Shown here one piece after another: positions 37,089-45,742 of a stretch of 64,000 nucleotides of DNA (within the stretch, counting starts at the first letter, position 1; each line of letters begins with the position of its first letter). The stretch lies in the NCBI RefSeq assembly GCF_018687735.1, contig NZ_CP061304.1, forward strand, positions 868,001 through 932,000. The letters are read 5' to 3'. A program made the translations under genes and the position numbers. Under the pieces are notes generated by a model that worked only from the letters and a program-made list of their open reading frames with translations, did no database searches and was not told the origin of the DNA. This stretch comes from Polynucleobacter sp. MG-5-Ahmo-C2 (GTDB lineage: Bacteria; Pseudomonadota; Gammaproteobacteria; Burkholderiales; Burkholderiaceae).

Positions 37089-37613
37089 TTAAAAGAACCG
37101 AAGCAAAATATAAGAAAACAATCCTGAGCCCAAGATAACAAGCACTGGGTTAATTTTGGTTTTCAGTATGCAGATGAGCGTGATGACCGCTAATCCTAGA
37201 GTAATTGGGCTCACGATTGAGGCTTTCGCAACCGCATACACACCAGATGACATGAGGCCAATAGAGATAGGCTCTAGAGCATTCTGTATTGAGCGTCGCC
37301 AAGGACTCTCACCGAAATGATTCCAAAGACGTCCCGCATATAGGCATAAGATGCTGGAAGGTAAGAAGAAGGATAGCAACACCACCCCGGCACCAATTAA
37401 ACCAGCCACCTGAAAGCCAATCACCAAGACCATCAACATATTGGGCCCAGGTGCTACTTGTCCAATACTGTATATATGAACAAATTGGGTATGGGAGACA
37501 TTAAATTGTTGAGCTAGCAAGGTTTGCATTTCTGGCAGGACGGCTGTGCCTCCCCCTACTGCCATGATGGAGAGCGCCATAAAAGTGAATGCAAGATTGA
37601 CGAGTACATTCAT
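37089..37613 (-). CDS. Chromate transporter family, C-terminal-type half (ChrA split)
   Basis: A 174-residue membrane protein with GQVAPGPNMLMVLVIGFQVA, a CHR-domain signature. Full-length ChrA has two CHR domains. Here they are two short genes 3 bp apart, the second half being this one. The pair probably works as a heterodimer exporting chromate or moving a related anion such as sulfate or phosphate. Confidence 0.85.
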   Translation of the reverse strand: MNVLVNLAFTFMALSIMAVGGGTAVLPEMQTLLAQQFNVSHTQFVHIYSIGQVAPGPNMLMVLVIGFQVAGLIGAGVVLLSFFLPSSILCLYAGRLWNHFGESPWRRSIQNALEPISIGLMSSGVYAVAKASIVSPITLGLAVITLICILKTKINPVLVILGSGLFSYILLRFF

Positions 37614-37616
37614 AAA

Positions 37617-38180
37617 TCAGTGATCACGATTGGGGCGATAAAGGTAAATGGCGACCGGTGCCATGATCAGGAAGACTAGAGGTAGCGATAGCTTCACAAT
37701 ACTCATGAGGCAAAAAGTAACTGCAATGATGGCAATCGACTTCAATTGCTTCCAATGTTGATCACCAATCCGGTAGGTAATGGCCGCTAACAAACCACAT
37801 GCGCCAGCCGCAATACCCGCTAACACAAGATTTGCCATTGGATGATCTGTATTGGCAGCATAAAGAGCACCCAATATCAATACAAAAATAGAACCCGGAA
37901 AAATGAGGCCAAGCGTAGCACTAATAACGCCTGCAAGACCACGTAAATGGTCGCCAGAAAGTACGGCGAGGTTTACAGAATTCAATCCCGGCATAGTCTG
38001 GCTAATGGCCAGAAAAGCCATAAACTCATCAGAACTTAACCACTTGCGCTTTTCAACCAACAGAATACGTTCGTAAGCAATGATTCCGCCGCCAAAGCTA
38101 ATCGCGCCTATTAACAAAAATTGGATAAATAAATCACCTAAGGATGGTCGCAGCGATTGCTGATCTGGCGCAACAATCAT
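37617..38180 (-). CDS. Chromate transporter family, N-terminal-type half (ChrA split)
   Basis: A 187-residue membrane protein with FGGGIIAYERILLVEKRKWL and ISQTMPGLNSVNLAVLSGDH, the first CHR domain pattern. Its ATG overlaps the stop of the CYTH-like gene by 4 nt, and its partner follows at 3 bp, giving one operon. True chromate export is unproven. Confidence 0.85.
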   Translation of the reverse strand: MIVAPDQQSLRPSLGDLFIQFLLIGAISFGGGIIAYERILLVEKRKWLSSDEFMAFLAISQTMPGLNSVNLAVLSGDHLRGLAGVISATLGLIFPGSIFVLILGALYAANTDHPMANLVLAGIAAGACGLLAAITYRIGDQHWKQLKSIAIIAVTFCLMSIVKLSLPLVFLIMAPVAIYLYRPNRDH

Positions 38181-39004
38181 TCAGGCTTACCGTAGATTAA
38201 AGCTGTTTTGGTACTGCCAATTTCAAGCCAATCAGCGAGTTCAATTTGCAGCTTTTTAAAGAATTTGTCTGCCCTCTTGTGGGATTTTTCGTCCGAACGA
38301 TTGTCGTCGTTAACACGATATGAAAAGGCTAATTCACCAACAATCGGTTCACCTACGCTTTTCATCCAAATTGCAATATCGCAGTGTGCTTGAACGCCAT
38401 TACCAAACACCAAATTACCGATAGGCAAGCAAGCCTCTAAGATCTTATTAGTATCACCACCAACGATTCTTAATGGCGCTTCTTGATCAGCGTTCAGTTT
38501 AGCCAAACCTGGAAAATATTTGCTAACACCACTCAGGGATCGATCAAACAAGTCATCAAGAGGAACTGCATCCAATATAGAATTGTTGGAATAGATTTGA
38601 CGTCTTGAGCCTAACTCATCACCCCGCAAGATCTCTTCTTTGAGGCGCAGCCGGTGTTTGATGTTCTTCGCTGGGGCGGGATCAAATTTAGCCGACTCTT
38701 TTAAATCATGGGTTCTGCATTTCAGGGTTACCTCACACCAGTCATCAACCCAAACATTCTGTCGAGATTCGCGAACACGCAAAATGACATTATTTTGACG
38801 AAAGTCTTCACCGGGGGTGTCATAAAAATAAATGTTGCGTAATCCGGTAGTCGCATTATCCAAGTGGAAAAATCCAACATCACTTTTTTTGCAAAAAGCC
38901 AGAATTTGATCGCTTAATAAAGTAATCCGGCTTCTGCGATCTAAGCCACTTGGCTTAATTAATAACTTGAATTCACGATTCGTGATGGATGAATGCAGCT
39001 TCAT
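38177..39004 (-). CDS. CYTH-like (triphosphate tunnel) protein, divergent
   Basis: A 275-residue soluble protein. The segment IYFYDTPGEDFRQNNVILRV matches the CYTH pattern of strand, DTP and LRVR, followed by EVTLKCR and RLRLKEEI with basic and acidic residues. The N-terminal ExExK motif is incomplete (REFKLLIK). CYTH enzymes bind triphosphate or polyphosphate, which fits its position 47 bp behind PPK2. The assignment is a resemblance, not proof. It overlaps the first chromate-transporter gene by 4 nt. Confidence 0.5.
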   Translation of the reverse strand: MKLHSSITNREFKLLIKPSGLDRRSRITLLSDQILAFCKKSDVGFFHLDNATTGLRNIYFYDTPGEDFRQNNVILRVRESRQNVWVDDWCEVTLKCRTHDLKESAKFDPAPAKNIKHRLRLKEEILRGDELGSRRQIYSNNSILDAVPLDDLFDRSLSGVSKYFPGLAKLNADQEAPLRIVGGDTNKILEACLPIGNLVFGNGVQAHCDIAIWMKSVGEPIVGELAFSYRVNDDNRSDEKSHKRADKFFKKLQIELADWLEIGSTKTALIYGKPE

Positions 39005-39006
39005 GA

Positions 39007-39032
39007 AATAACCCCTCTTTCTAAAGAGAGGT
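39007..39032 (-). promoter_or_regulatory. Hairpin covering the ribosome site of the CYTH-like gene
   Basis: An 11-bp stem with one mismatch (AACCTCTCTTT / AAAGAGGGGTT on the minus strand). The AGAGGGG ribosome site lies within the 3' arm, 6 bp before the ATG. It could limit translation or end PPK2 transcripts, although no T-run follows. Confidence 0.5.
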
Positions 39033-39051
39033 TATCACTATCTCAGAAAAA

Positions 39052-39957
39052 CTAATAGATTTCTGGAACGTACATCTCGGGGGGTACGGGTCCACGCAAG
39101 TAGTCTGGATTGTGTACCCGAGCTGGGAGGGTAATTTCAGGATGGGGAATCTCTTGATAAGGGATTTGACTCAGAAAATGGCTGATGCAATTTAAACGCG
39201 CTTTTTTCTTATCATTTGCAGCTACAACCCACCATGGAGCTTCGGGAATATGGGTATGCTCCAACATGGTTTCTTTAGCTTTGGTATAGGCCTCCCACAA
39301 ACGGCGAGCTTCTAAGTCCATTGGACTCAATTTCCACTGCTTTAGTGGGTCATGAATACGCATCATGAAACGGTTGTACTGTTCATCATCAGAAATCGAG
39401 AACCAATACTTAATCAGGATGATTCCTGAATTAATCATCATCCGCTCTAAATCTGGGACAGTTCTCAGAAACTCTTGGTACTCATCATCCGTACAAAAGC
39501 CCATCACTTTTTCAACGCCGGCACGGTTATACCAACTGCGATCAAAAAGAACGATTTCGCCACCCGCTGGCAATTGAGAAATGTAGCGCTGAAAATACCA
39601 CTGCGTTTTTTCGCGTTCGTTTGGCGCTGGCAAGGCAACGACCTTACATACACGTGGGTTCAAACGTTGCGTAATACGTTTAATGGCACCGCCCTTACCT
39701 GCAGAATCTCGACCTTCAAAAAGAACAGCAACCTTGACTTTATTGGCAACAACCCAGTCTTGCAGCTTAACGAGCTCACCCTGCAGGCGAAAGAGCTCTT
39801 TAAAGTAAACGCTACGAGGGACCGAAGACACCTCTTCACCTTCAGAAGCAAGGCGATCATCGTCTAACTCCATTTCGAGTTCTTCATCCATGCTATCCAG
39901 AATTTCTTCTTGAGCACGTTGGTACCACTCGGCCATCTCTTTGTGTTTTGAAGTCAT
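39052..39957 (-). CDS. ppk2: Polyphosphate kinase 2 (PPK2), second copy
   Basis: A 301-residue PPK2 with an acidic extra N-terminus (residues 10-40). Walker A is FEGRDSAGKGGAIK, the Walker B/lid is FDRSWYNRAGVEKVMGFC, and the late motif is DPLKQWKLSPMD. Class I single-domain enzymes of this length make ADP or GDP from polyphosphate or the reverse. Compared with the 19.6-kb copy it lies in a phosphate context with a CYTH-like gene and the lipid-remodelling genes. Confidence 0.95.
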   Translation of the reverse strand: MTSKHKEMAEWYQRAQEEILDSMDEELEMELDDDRLASEGEEVSSVPRSVYFKELFRLQGELVKLQDWVVANKVKVAVLFEGRDSAGKGGAIKRITQRLNPRVCKVVALPAPNEREKTQWYFQRYISQLPAGGEIVLFDRSWYNRAGVEKVMGFCTDDEYQEFLRTVPDLERMMINSGIILIKYWFSISDDEQYNRFMMRIHDPLKQWKLSPMDLEARRLWEAYTKAKETMLEHTHIPEAPWWVVAANDKKKARLNCISHFLSQIPYQEIPHPEITLPARVHNPDYLRGPVPPEMYVPEIY

Positions 39958-40021
39958 ATGATATTTACCAATTAGGGCATTATTTTTAGAACATAGTTAT
40001 GACATCTATATTACAACGAGC

Positions 40022-40807
40022 CTAATGACAGTGATTTGCAAGATATTGAGCAATTTGTTCTTGGCTATAAAGAGCAAGTGATTTCCGGTCTGCCTCTGCC
40101 TTGGTGGGTGGAAAAAAGCTTAATTCCACACGCAGCCTACGATTTTTTAATATGCTGGCCATAGAACCAATTAAGCCCATATCACCGACAAATGCTGGAA
40201 CCTCAGAATGCTGACCAGTCTCTCGATCAAAATACGCTATAGCCAATGTGCAGACTGGAACTTCAGCCAACACAGCAGCTTCGAATAAGTTTGGCTTAAA
40301 AGATTGAACACTTTTGCCAATTGTTGAGGTGCCCTCAGGAAAAATACAAATAGACTGAGTTCTGAGTAATGAGGCCATATCACTAACAACTTGTCTGGCA
40401 TGTCTTGAGCTATCTCTTTTAATAAAAACAGTGCCAAGTTGTTTTGCCATCCAGCCGAAGATGGGCCACTTTTCAACTTCAGATTTGGCGACAAATCGAA
40501 TAGGCCTAAAAGCGTTGATGACATGAATATCTACCCAGGACACATGATTGGACGCAAGTAAATATGCGTTACCAGGGATCGCTTCAGGTGAATTTACTAG
40601 CAATTGAATGCCAAAAATCTGTAATAAGCGTTTAGACCACCTCTGAATATGTCTATTTTTAGCATCCAAGCTGATGAACGGAAATAAGCTCAGCAAGGTA
40701 ATTACCCCCCTGATGACGTGGAGCCAAACGAAAACCCAGAGAACGATATAAAGAAAAATGGGGGTATTTCTATCCGAAAGGTGATTTCTGGTGGTCATAA
40801 AAGGCAT
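40022..40807 (-). CDS. 1-acyl-glycerol-3-phosphate / lyso-ornithine lipid acyltransferase (PlsC/OlsA type)
   Basis: A 261-residue PlsC-domain protein with a membrane segment at residues 15-40. NHVSWVDIHVINAF supplies the NHx4D motif, and FPEGTSTIGKSVQSFKP the FPEGT box. It is divergent from plcP and shares the 94-bp Pho-box region. OlsA acylates lyso-ornithine lipid, and with OlsB encoded 2.4 kb away this is the likely partner. A general PlsC role cannot be excluded. Confidence 0.8.
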   Translation of the reverse strand: MPFMTTRNHLSDRNTPIFLYIVLWVFVWLHVIRGVITLLSLFPFISLDAKNRHIQRWSKRLLQIFGIQLLVNSPEAIPGNAYLLASNHVSWVDIHVINAFRPIRFVAKSEVEKWPIFGWMAKQLGTVFIKRDSSRHARQVVSDMASLLRTQSICIFPEGTSTIGKSVQSFKPNLFEAAVLAEVPVCTLAIAYFDRETGQHSEVPAFVGDMGLIGSMASILKNRRLRVELSFFPPTKAEADRKSLALYSQEQIAQYLANHCH

Positions 40808-40848
40808 TTATATTGAATATGCTAAATCATAAAGGCATAGTCACAAAA

Positions 40849-40895
40849 GTGTCTTAGAAATGTCATGAAGCTTTCATAGTGGCTTGGCTTAATAC
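40849..40895 (+). promoter_or_regulatory. Pho box and -10 of the plcP operon
   Basis: Three 7-mers at an 11-bp period, GTGTCTT (40849), ATGTCAT (40860) and CTTTCAT (40871), then 12 bp to TAATAC (40890-40895). Each shares five or six bases with CTGTCAT. Only about 6 bp remain to the ATG at 40902, so the transcript is nearly leaderless. Confidence 0.72.
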
Positions 40896-40901
40896 GGTTT
40901 C

Positions 40902-41711
40902 ATGATGCATTACAGAGCTATCTGGATTTCAGACGTACACCTAGGAACATCAGGGTGTCAGGCAAACTACCTCCTCGATTTTCTAAAACACAATGAAGCC
41001 GATCAGTTTTATTTAGTTGGCGACATCATTGATGGCTGGAGACTAAAAAAGTCTTTTTACTGGCCTCAAGCCCATAACGACGTAGTTCAAAAACTATTAC
41101 GAAAAGCACGTAAAGGCGCTGAAGTGATCTACGTCCCTGGCAACCATGATGAGAGTGCCAGACAATTCTTCGGCCTCTCTTTTGGTGATGTTAAGGTTGT
41201 TGAGGAGTGTATCCACATCACCGTAGATGGTAAAAAACTATGGGTAACCCATGGCGACCTATTTGATGGCGTCATGCAATATGCCAAGTGGCTAGCCTAT
41301 GTGGGCGACACCATGTATTCCTTCATTCTGTACATCAATCGCTACTTCAATATGTTGCGGGTCAAGATGGGCTTGCAATACTGGTCTCTTTCTCAATACC
41401 TTAAACACCAGGTCAAGAATGCTGTCAGCTATATCGCCGACTTCGAGCACATTATGGCAAGAGAAGCACGTCTGCGTGGTTGTGATGGGGTTGTTTGTGG
41501 ACATATTCACAAAGCAGAGATTCGGGAGATTGATGGCCTACTCTATTGCAACGATGGTGATTGGGTAGAAAGTCTGACCGCATTAGTTGAAACCCATGAG
41601 GGAGAGCTCAAAATTATTCATTGGCCGCACATTAAAGGTGAGCCTGTTGAAACTCCAGAAATTGCTTTCCAACCTGTTATTCAACCACTCGTAAAAGAGG
41701 CTGTGCTATGA
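40902..41711 (+). CDS. plcP: PlcP-type metallophosphoesterase (phospholipase C for lipid remodelling)
   Basis: A 269-residue calcineurin-like phosphoesterase. Metal motifs are SDVHLG, GDIIDGWR, GNHDE, THGD and GHIHKA. It resembles UDP-2,3-diacylglucosamine hydrolases, but its context matches PlcP of rhizobia and marine alphaproteobacteria: a Pho box upstream and an Agt-type glycosyltransferase overlapping by 4 nt. PlcP removes the headgroup of phospholipids under phosphate starvation, giving diacylglycerol. LpxH-like activity is the alternative. Confidence 0.8.
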   Translation: MMHYRAIWISDVHLGTSGCQANYLLDFLKHNEADQFYLVGDIIDGWRLKKSFYWPQAHNDVVQKLLRKARKGAEVIYVPGNHDESARQFFGLSFGDVKVVEECIHITVDGKKLWVTHGDLFDGVMQYAKWLAYVGDTMYSFILYINRYFNMLRVKMGLQYWSLSQYLKHQVKNAVSYIADFEHIMAREARLRGCDGVVCGHIHKAEIREIDGLLYCNDGDWVESLTALVETHEGELKIIHWPHIKGEPVETPEIAFQPVIQPLVKEAVL

Positions 41712-42736
41712 AAATTATGATCATCACCGATGCATGGGATCCACAGGTTAATGGTGTAGTACGCACCCTTAAACAAACCCGCGCCGAATTAACGGCTATG
41801 GGTCACGAAGTAGAAATGATCACACCGAATGGCTTTAAATCCATTCCATGCCCCACCTATCCTGATATCGCGCTCTCACTATTTCCGGGTAAAGAAGTAG
41901 CTCGTCGCATTAAAGAATTTGCACCAGATGCCATGCATATCGCTACTGAAGGGCCTCTAGGCCTATCGGCACGCTCTTATGCAGTCAAAAACAATCTTCC
42001 CTTCTCTACTGCGTATCACACCCGCTTTCCTGAGTATGTCAAAGCGCGCACTGGCATTCCACTTGCCATTACCTACGCATTCATTCGTTGGTTCCATGGC
42101 CCATCCATGGCTGTGATGGCGCCAACCATTGTTGTAAAAGACGATTTAGAGAAGTATGGTCTGAATAATGTGGTCTTGTGGTCAAGAGGTGTAGACCTTG
42201 ATATTTTCAAAATGCAAGAATCAAAAGCCCTTAATACAGCCCACCCAATCTTTTTGTATGTTGGTCGCGTTGCTGTTGAAAAGAATATCAATGCATTCTT
42301 GGAAATTGACTTGCCTGGTTCCAAGTGGGTAGTTGGCGATGGCCCAGCAATGGCAGGAATCAAAGAAAAATACCCTGAGATCAATTATCTAGGCGTATTG
42401 CAGCAACATGAGTTGGCTAAGGTCTACGCTGCTGCCGATGTATTTGTATTCCCAAGCAAAACGGATACCTTTGGTTTGGTGCTATTGGAAGCCATGGCTT
42501 GCGGCACACCGGTAGCAGCTTACCCCGTGACAGGTCCGATCGATGTCCTGGGCAACTCTCCTGCTGGCGCAATGAATGAAGACTTGCGTGAAGCCTGTAT
42601 TGCAGCATTGAAGATTCCTCGCGAAGTGGCTCGTGCGCATGCAGAGAAGTTCTCTTGGAGAGCTGCTTCAGAGCAATTCGTTAATCACCTAAAGCCCGTT
42701 CCATCAACTGATGTGCATGTCACTGCTCTGGCATAA
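41708..42736 (+). CDS. agt: GT4 glycosyltransferase, Agt-type (diacylglycerol glycosylation)
   Basis: A 342-residue GT-B enzyme. The N-terminus ITDAWDPQVNGVVRTLKQT and the later YHTRFPEYV are typical of lipid glycosyltransferases. YVGRVAVEKNI and the E-x7-E region FPSKTDTFGLVLLEAMACG form the donor site. Its ATG overlaps plcP by 4 nt. In known PlcP-Agt pairs it adds glucose or glucuronate to diacylglycerol, replacing phospholipid. The sugar is not readable here. Confidence 0.82.
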   Translation: MKIMIITDAWDPQVNGVVRTLKQTRAELTAMGHEVEMITPNGFKSIPCPTYPDIALSLFPGKEVARRIKEFAPDAMHIATEGPLGLSARSYAVKNNLPFSTAYHTRFPEYVKARTGIPLAITYAFIRWFHGPSMAVMAPTIVVKDDLEKYGLNNVVLWSRGVDLDIFKMQESKALNTAHPIFLYVGRVAVEKNINAFLEIDLPGSKWVVGDGPAMAGIKEKYPEINYLGVLQQHELAKVYAAADVFVFPSKTDTFGLVLLEAMACGTPVAAYPVTGPIDVLGNSPAGAMNEDLREACIAALKIPREVARAHAEKFSWRAASEQFVNHLKPVPSTDVHVTALA

Positions 42737-42748
42737 AGAAGGCCTTCT

Positions 42749-43153
42749 TTGAGTACCAAATACCACATCAATCAAAATCCTCATAAAGGCAACCGAGGAT
42801 TAACCAGGGCTTGGCACGCTGCCAAGAACTCTTGGTGTGGTCTTGTCTATGCCTTTTTAGAAGAAAGTGCATTTAGGCAAGAGCTCACTTTATTTGCCTT
42901 ATTAACACCTTTTGCGTTTATCTTACCAACAACTTACTTAGAAAAAGCCTTATTAATTTCTTCATTAATGATGGTTTTAGTTGTGGAGTTGTTGAATTCA
43001 AGCGTTGAGGCTGCGATCGATCGCATCTCCTTCGAGCATCATGACTTATCCAAAAGAGCCAAGGATTTTGGCTCAGCGGCAGTGATGTTGGCGCTCCTAA
43101 TAGCCCTTTTAATGTGGTCTGCGGTCTGTATACCGCTTGTCTTAAAACTGTAA
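42749..43153 (+). CDS. dgkA: Diacylglycerol kinase
   Basis: A 134-residue membrane kinase of the DgkA family with about three helices. The motifs are VVELLNSSVEAAIDR and KRAKDFGSAAV. The start is TTG at 42749 behind AGAAGG. It lies 12 bp after the glycosyltransferase gene. It would phosphorylate diacylglycerol from PlcP to phosphatidate, a recycling branch competing with Agt. Confidence 0.92.
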   Translation: MSTKYHINQNPHKGNRGLTRAWHAAKNSWCGLVYAFLEESAFRQELTLFALLTPFAFILPTTYLEKALLISSLMMVLVVELLNSSVEAAIDRISFEHHDLSKRAKDFGSAAVMLALLIALLMWSAVCIPLVLKL

Positions 43154-43196
43154 TAAACGACCACTAAAGTCTCATTAATATTCACCTAGGCTAACT

Positions 43197-44123
43197 ATGT
43201 CAGACATTCCGAACCCAATTGGCGCCTTTGAAATTTTCTCAGTAAGAAAAGTAAAGAAGCTTTCTACCTCAAAATTAAATCCAATCAAGAAGTTATCAAA
43301 GAAGTTGGCTAAGAAGCTCTTTGGTAAAAAGTTTGCGACTAAAGCACGTGCAGAATTAGCTGCCGTTGAAATTGCTCCAACAGTTAGCCCTGCTTCCAAA
43401 ACCAAGCGTCCTGCATTTCAGATTGAATGGGCAAGCTCCTCTAGTGAAGTGAAAGAAGCGCAAAGATTGCGCTACAAAGTTTTCGCTGAAGAAATGGGTG
43501 CAACTCTTGCTCAAAATGCTGAAGGTTTAGATGTCGATGAATTTGATGCCTATTGCAATCATTTGTTGATTCGCGATCAAGACACTTTAAAAGTAGTTGG
43601 TACCTATCGCGTTCTGCCTCCTCATAAGGCCCAAGAAATTGGTCGCTTGTATTCTGACGCGGAGTTTGATTTATCCCGCCTGGACCACTTGCGTCCGAAG
43701 TTAGTTGAATTGGGTCGTTCATGTGTACACCAAGACTATCGCTCTGGTGCTGTAATCATGGCTTTGTGGAGCGGTCTAGCACAATACATGCAGAAAAATG
43801 GCTATGAAATTATGCTCGGCTGCGCAAGCATACCGATGGCTGATGGTGGTCACTTTGCTGCCAGCCTCTTCAACTCCCTCACTGAAGAGCAAATGGCTCC
43901 AACTGAGTTCCATGCCTTTCCTCGCCTACCATTGCCATTAGATAAGCTTAATGGCGGACTGGAAGTGGATGCGCCCCCTTTAATTAAGGGTTACCTTAAG
44001 CTTGGCGCTAAGATTTGCAGTTCACCGGCTTGGGATCCTGACTTCAATACAGCAGATCTGCTGACGATGTTGCGCTTGTCAGAAATTAATCCGCGCTACG
44101 CTAAGCACTTCTTGGGTTTGTAA
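43197..44123 (+). CDS. olsB: L-ornithine N-acyltransferase OlsB-like (GNAT family)
   Basis: A 308-residue protein. Residues about 80-240 carry the hemolysin/OlsB-type acyltransferase domain: AQRLRYKVFAEEMGA, DEFDAYCNHLLI, ELGRSCVHQDYRSGAVI and GCASIPMADGGH. OlsB transfers a 3-hydroxyacyl chain to ornithine, the first step to phosphorus-free ornithine lipid. An unusual basic extension (residues 14-60, many Lys) precedes the domain. It stands 43 bp behind dgkA in the plcP operon. Confidence 0.85.
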   Translation: MSDIPNPIGAFEIFSVRKVKKLSTSKLNPIKKLSKKLAKKLFGKKFATKARAELAAVEIAPTVSPASKTKRPAFQIEWASSSSEVKEAQRLRYKVFAEEMGATLAQNAEGLDVDEFDAYCNHLLIRDQDTLKVVGTYRVLPPHKAQEIGRLYSDAEFDLSRLDHLRPKLVELGRSCVHQDYRSGAVIMALWSGLAQYMQKNGYEIMLGCASIPMADGGHFAASLFNSLTEEQMAPTEFHAFPRLPLPLDKLNGGLEVDAPPLIKGYLKLGAKICSSPAWDPDFNTADLLTMLRLSEINPRYAKHFLGL

Positions 44124-44135
44124 TTACTGCAGTTC

Positions 44136-45698
44136 TTATTTCAGATTGAGTTCATAAGAACGGCCGATACGACCCCATTCGGCTGCTTCTTTTAATAAAC
44201 TAAACTCTGTTAATGGGTGTGTCTGAGCCCAATCCTTAGAGATGCTTACCAGATAGGCGCCTTCTTTCTCGGATACTTTTACCTTCGGCAAGTCTTCATC
44301 ACTTCTTCCGCGGCAAAGTACTTGAGCTAAGCGTAGGCAGAACAGCATGCGCCAATCATGAAAACCGGCGTTGTTGGCAAGCTTACCCAGTTTGCCGGTA
44401 TGGCCTATGAGAAGTGCAGCTAAACGGGCCTGATCATTCTTAGAGAAGCCTGGCATATCGGCATTGCCTGCGATGTAGGCAGAATGCTTGTGATAGCCGT
44501 TATGTGAAATGGATAGTCCAATTTCGTGAAGGTTAGCAGCCCACTGCAACAGCGCGATGTTATCAGCCCTGCTCTCTGACTCAGGCTTCGGTAATTGCTG
44601 CAAAAACTCACCGGCCAGTTTGCCAACTCGCGTTGCTTGATCACGGTCGGCTGAGTAGCGTTGCATAAATTGTTCAACAGTGACGTAACGCATGTCATGG
44701 TGCTGAGAGCGGCCTAATAGGTCGTAAAGCACCCCAGTGCGTAAGGCGGCATCGGTGACTTCCATATCTTCAATGCCAAGCTCATCAAATACTGCGAGCA
44801 TGATGGCTAAACCACCAGGCCAGACAGCCCTTCTATCATCTTTTAATCCCAATAGCTCTACTTGATTGACATGTTCATATTTGAGAAGGTGTTTTTTCAT
44901 GGCGGCCAAGCCATCACGAGTAATTAAACCGCTGGAAGTATTCACCCGACCCATGGTTAAGCCGTCTCCATGGCCATTAAAGTCATTGGCTGCAATAAGC
45001 TCTGCTAGCGCCCTGGCAGTGCCGGACGATCCAATAGCTTGCTTCCAGCCGCTCCTCAGATAAGCCCCCGAAATGACCTGAATCTCACGTCGCGCTGCTA
45101 ATTCAGCCTCTTTAAATGCATGCATATCAACATTGCCTTTTGGAAAAAAGCGCATGCTGTGAGAAACACAGCCGATATATAAGCTTTCCATTAGCTTAGG
45201 TTCATAGCCCTTACCAATAATAAATTCGGTTGAGCCACCGCCAATATCCACAACTAAGCGGTTACCTTGCACTGCTGGAACTTCATGGGCGGCGCCAATA
45301 TAAATGAGGCGGGCTTCTTCAACCCCGGCAATCACCTCGATCGGAAAGCCTAAGGCTTGCTGAGCATCGTCCACAAATTGTTGTGCATTTTTAGCGACCC
45401 TTAAGGTATTGGTTGCAACGGCGCGCACATTCGATGGATCGAATCCCCGAATACGCTCTCCAAACCGTCTTATCGAAGTTAAACCACGCTGGTAAGCATC
45501 ATTACCTAAGAGCTTATTTTCTGTAAGACCAGCCGCTAAGCGCACTGAGTCACGTAAGGTGTCGATCGGTCGAAGCTGAGTGCCGGATGGCGTATTGACT
45601 GCTTGAGCAACCAACATGCGAAAACTATTGGAGCCTAGATCTACCGCCGCAACTAAGTCGTCTGAGAAAGATGCGGAGTCGTCAGAATGAATTGCCAA
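44136..45698 (-). CDS. ppx: Exopolyphosphatase (Ppx/GppA family)
   Basis: A 520-residue ASKHA-fold phosphatase. Signatures are AVDLGSNSFRMLVA at residues 17-30, VDIGGGSTEFIIG at about 149 and GSSGTARALAE near 217. A C-terminal HD-like region with NLHEIGLSISHNGYHKH follows. It cleaves polyphosphate from the ends, or pppGpp. The start is TTG at 45698 behind AGGGAA. It converges on olsB with a 12-bp gap. Degenerate Pho-like repeats lie upstream. Confidence 0.93.
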   Translation of the reverse strand: MAIHSDDSASFSDDLVAAVDLGSNSFRMLVAQAVNTPSGTQLRPIDTLRDSVRLAAGLTENKLLGNDAYQRGLTSIRRFGERIRGFDPSNVRAVATNTLRVAKNAQQFVDDAQQALGFPIEVIAGVEEARLIYIGAAHEVPAVQGNRLVVDIGGGSTEFIIGKGYEPKLMESLYIGCVSHSMRFFPKGNVDMHAFKEAELAARREIQVISGAYLRSGWKQAIGSSGTARALAELIAANDFNGHGDGLTMGRVNTSSGLITRDGLAAMKKHLLKYEHVNQVELLGLKDDRRAVWPGGLAIMLAVFDELGIEDMEVTDAALRTGVLYDLLGRSQHHDMRYVTVEQFMQRYSADRDQATRVGKLAGEFLQQLPKPESESRADNIALLQWAANLHEIGLSISHNGYHKHSAYIAGNADMPGFSKNDQARLAALLIGHTGKLGKLANNAGFHDWRMLFCLRLAQVLCRGRSDEDLPKVKVSEKEGAYLVSISKDWAQTHPLTEFSLLKEAAEWGRIGRSYELNLK

Positions 45699-45742
45699 AA
45701 TATTCCCTAAAAATAGCTGCGCAAAGCAAATATGTCTATTTT

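Noticed and set aside
39988..40005. Pho-box-like ATGTCAT, AACT, ATGTTCT upstream of the second PPK2
   Set aside because: The second half matches only 4 of 7 positions and no convincing -10 follows, so it is not listed as a site.
43154..43196. Possible Pho box directly before olsB
   Set aside because: GTCTCAT, TAAT, ATTCACC matches poorly. olsB is better explained by read-through from the plcP promoter.
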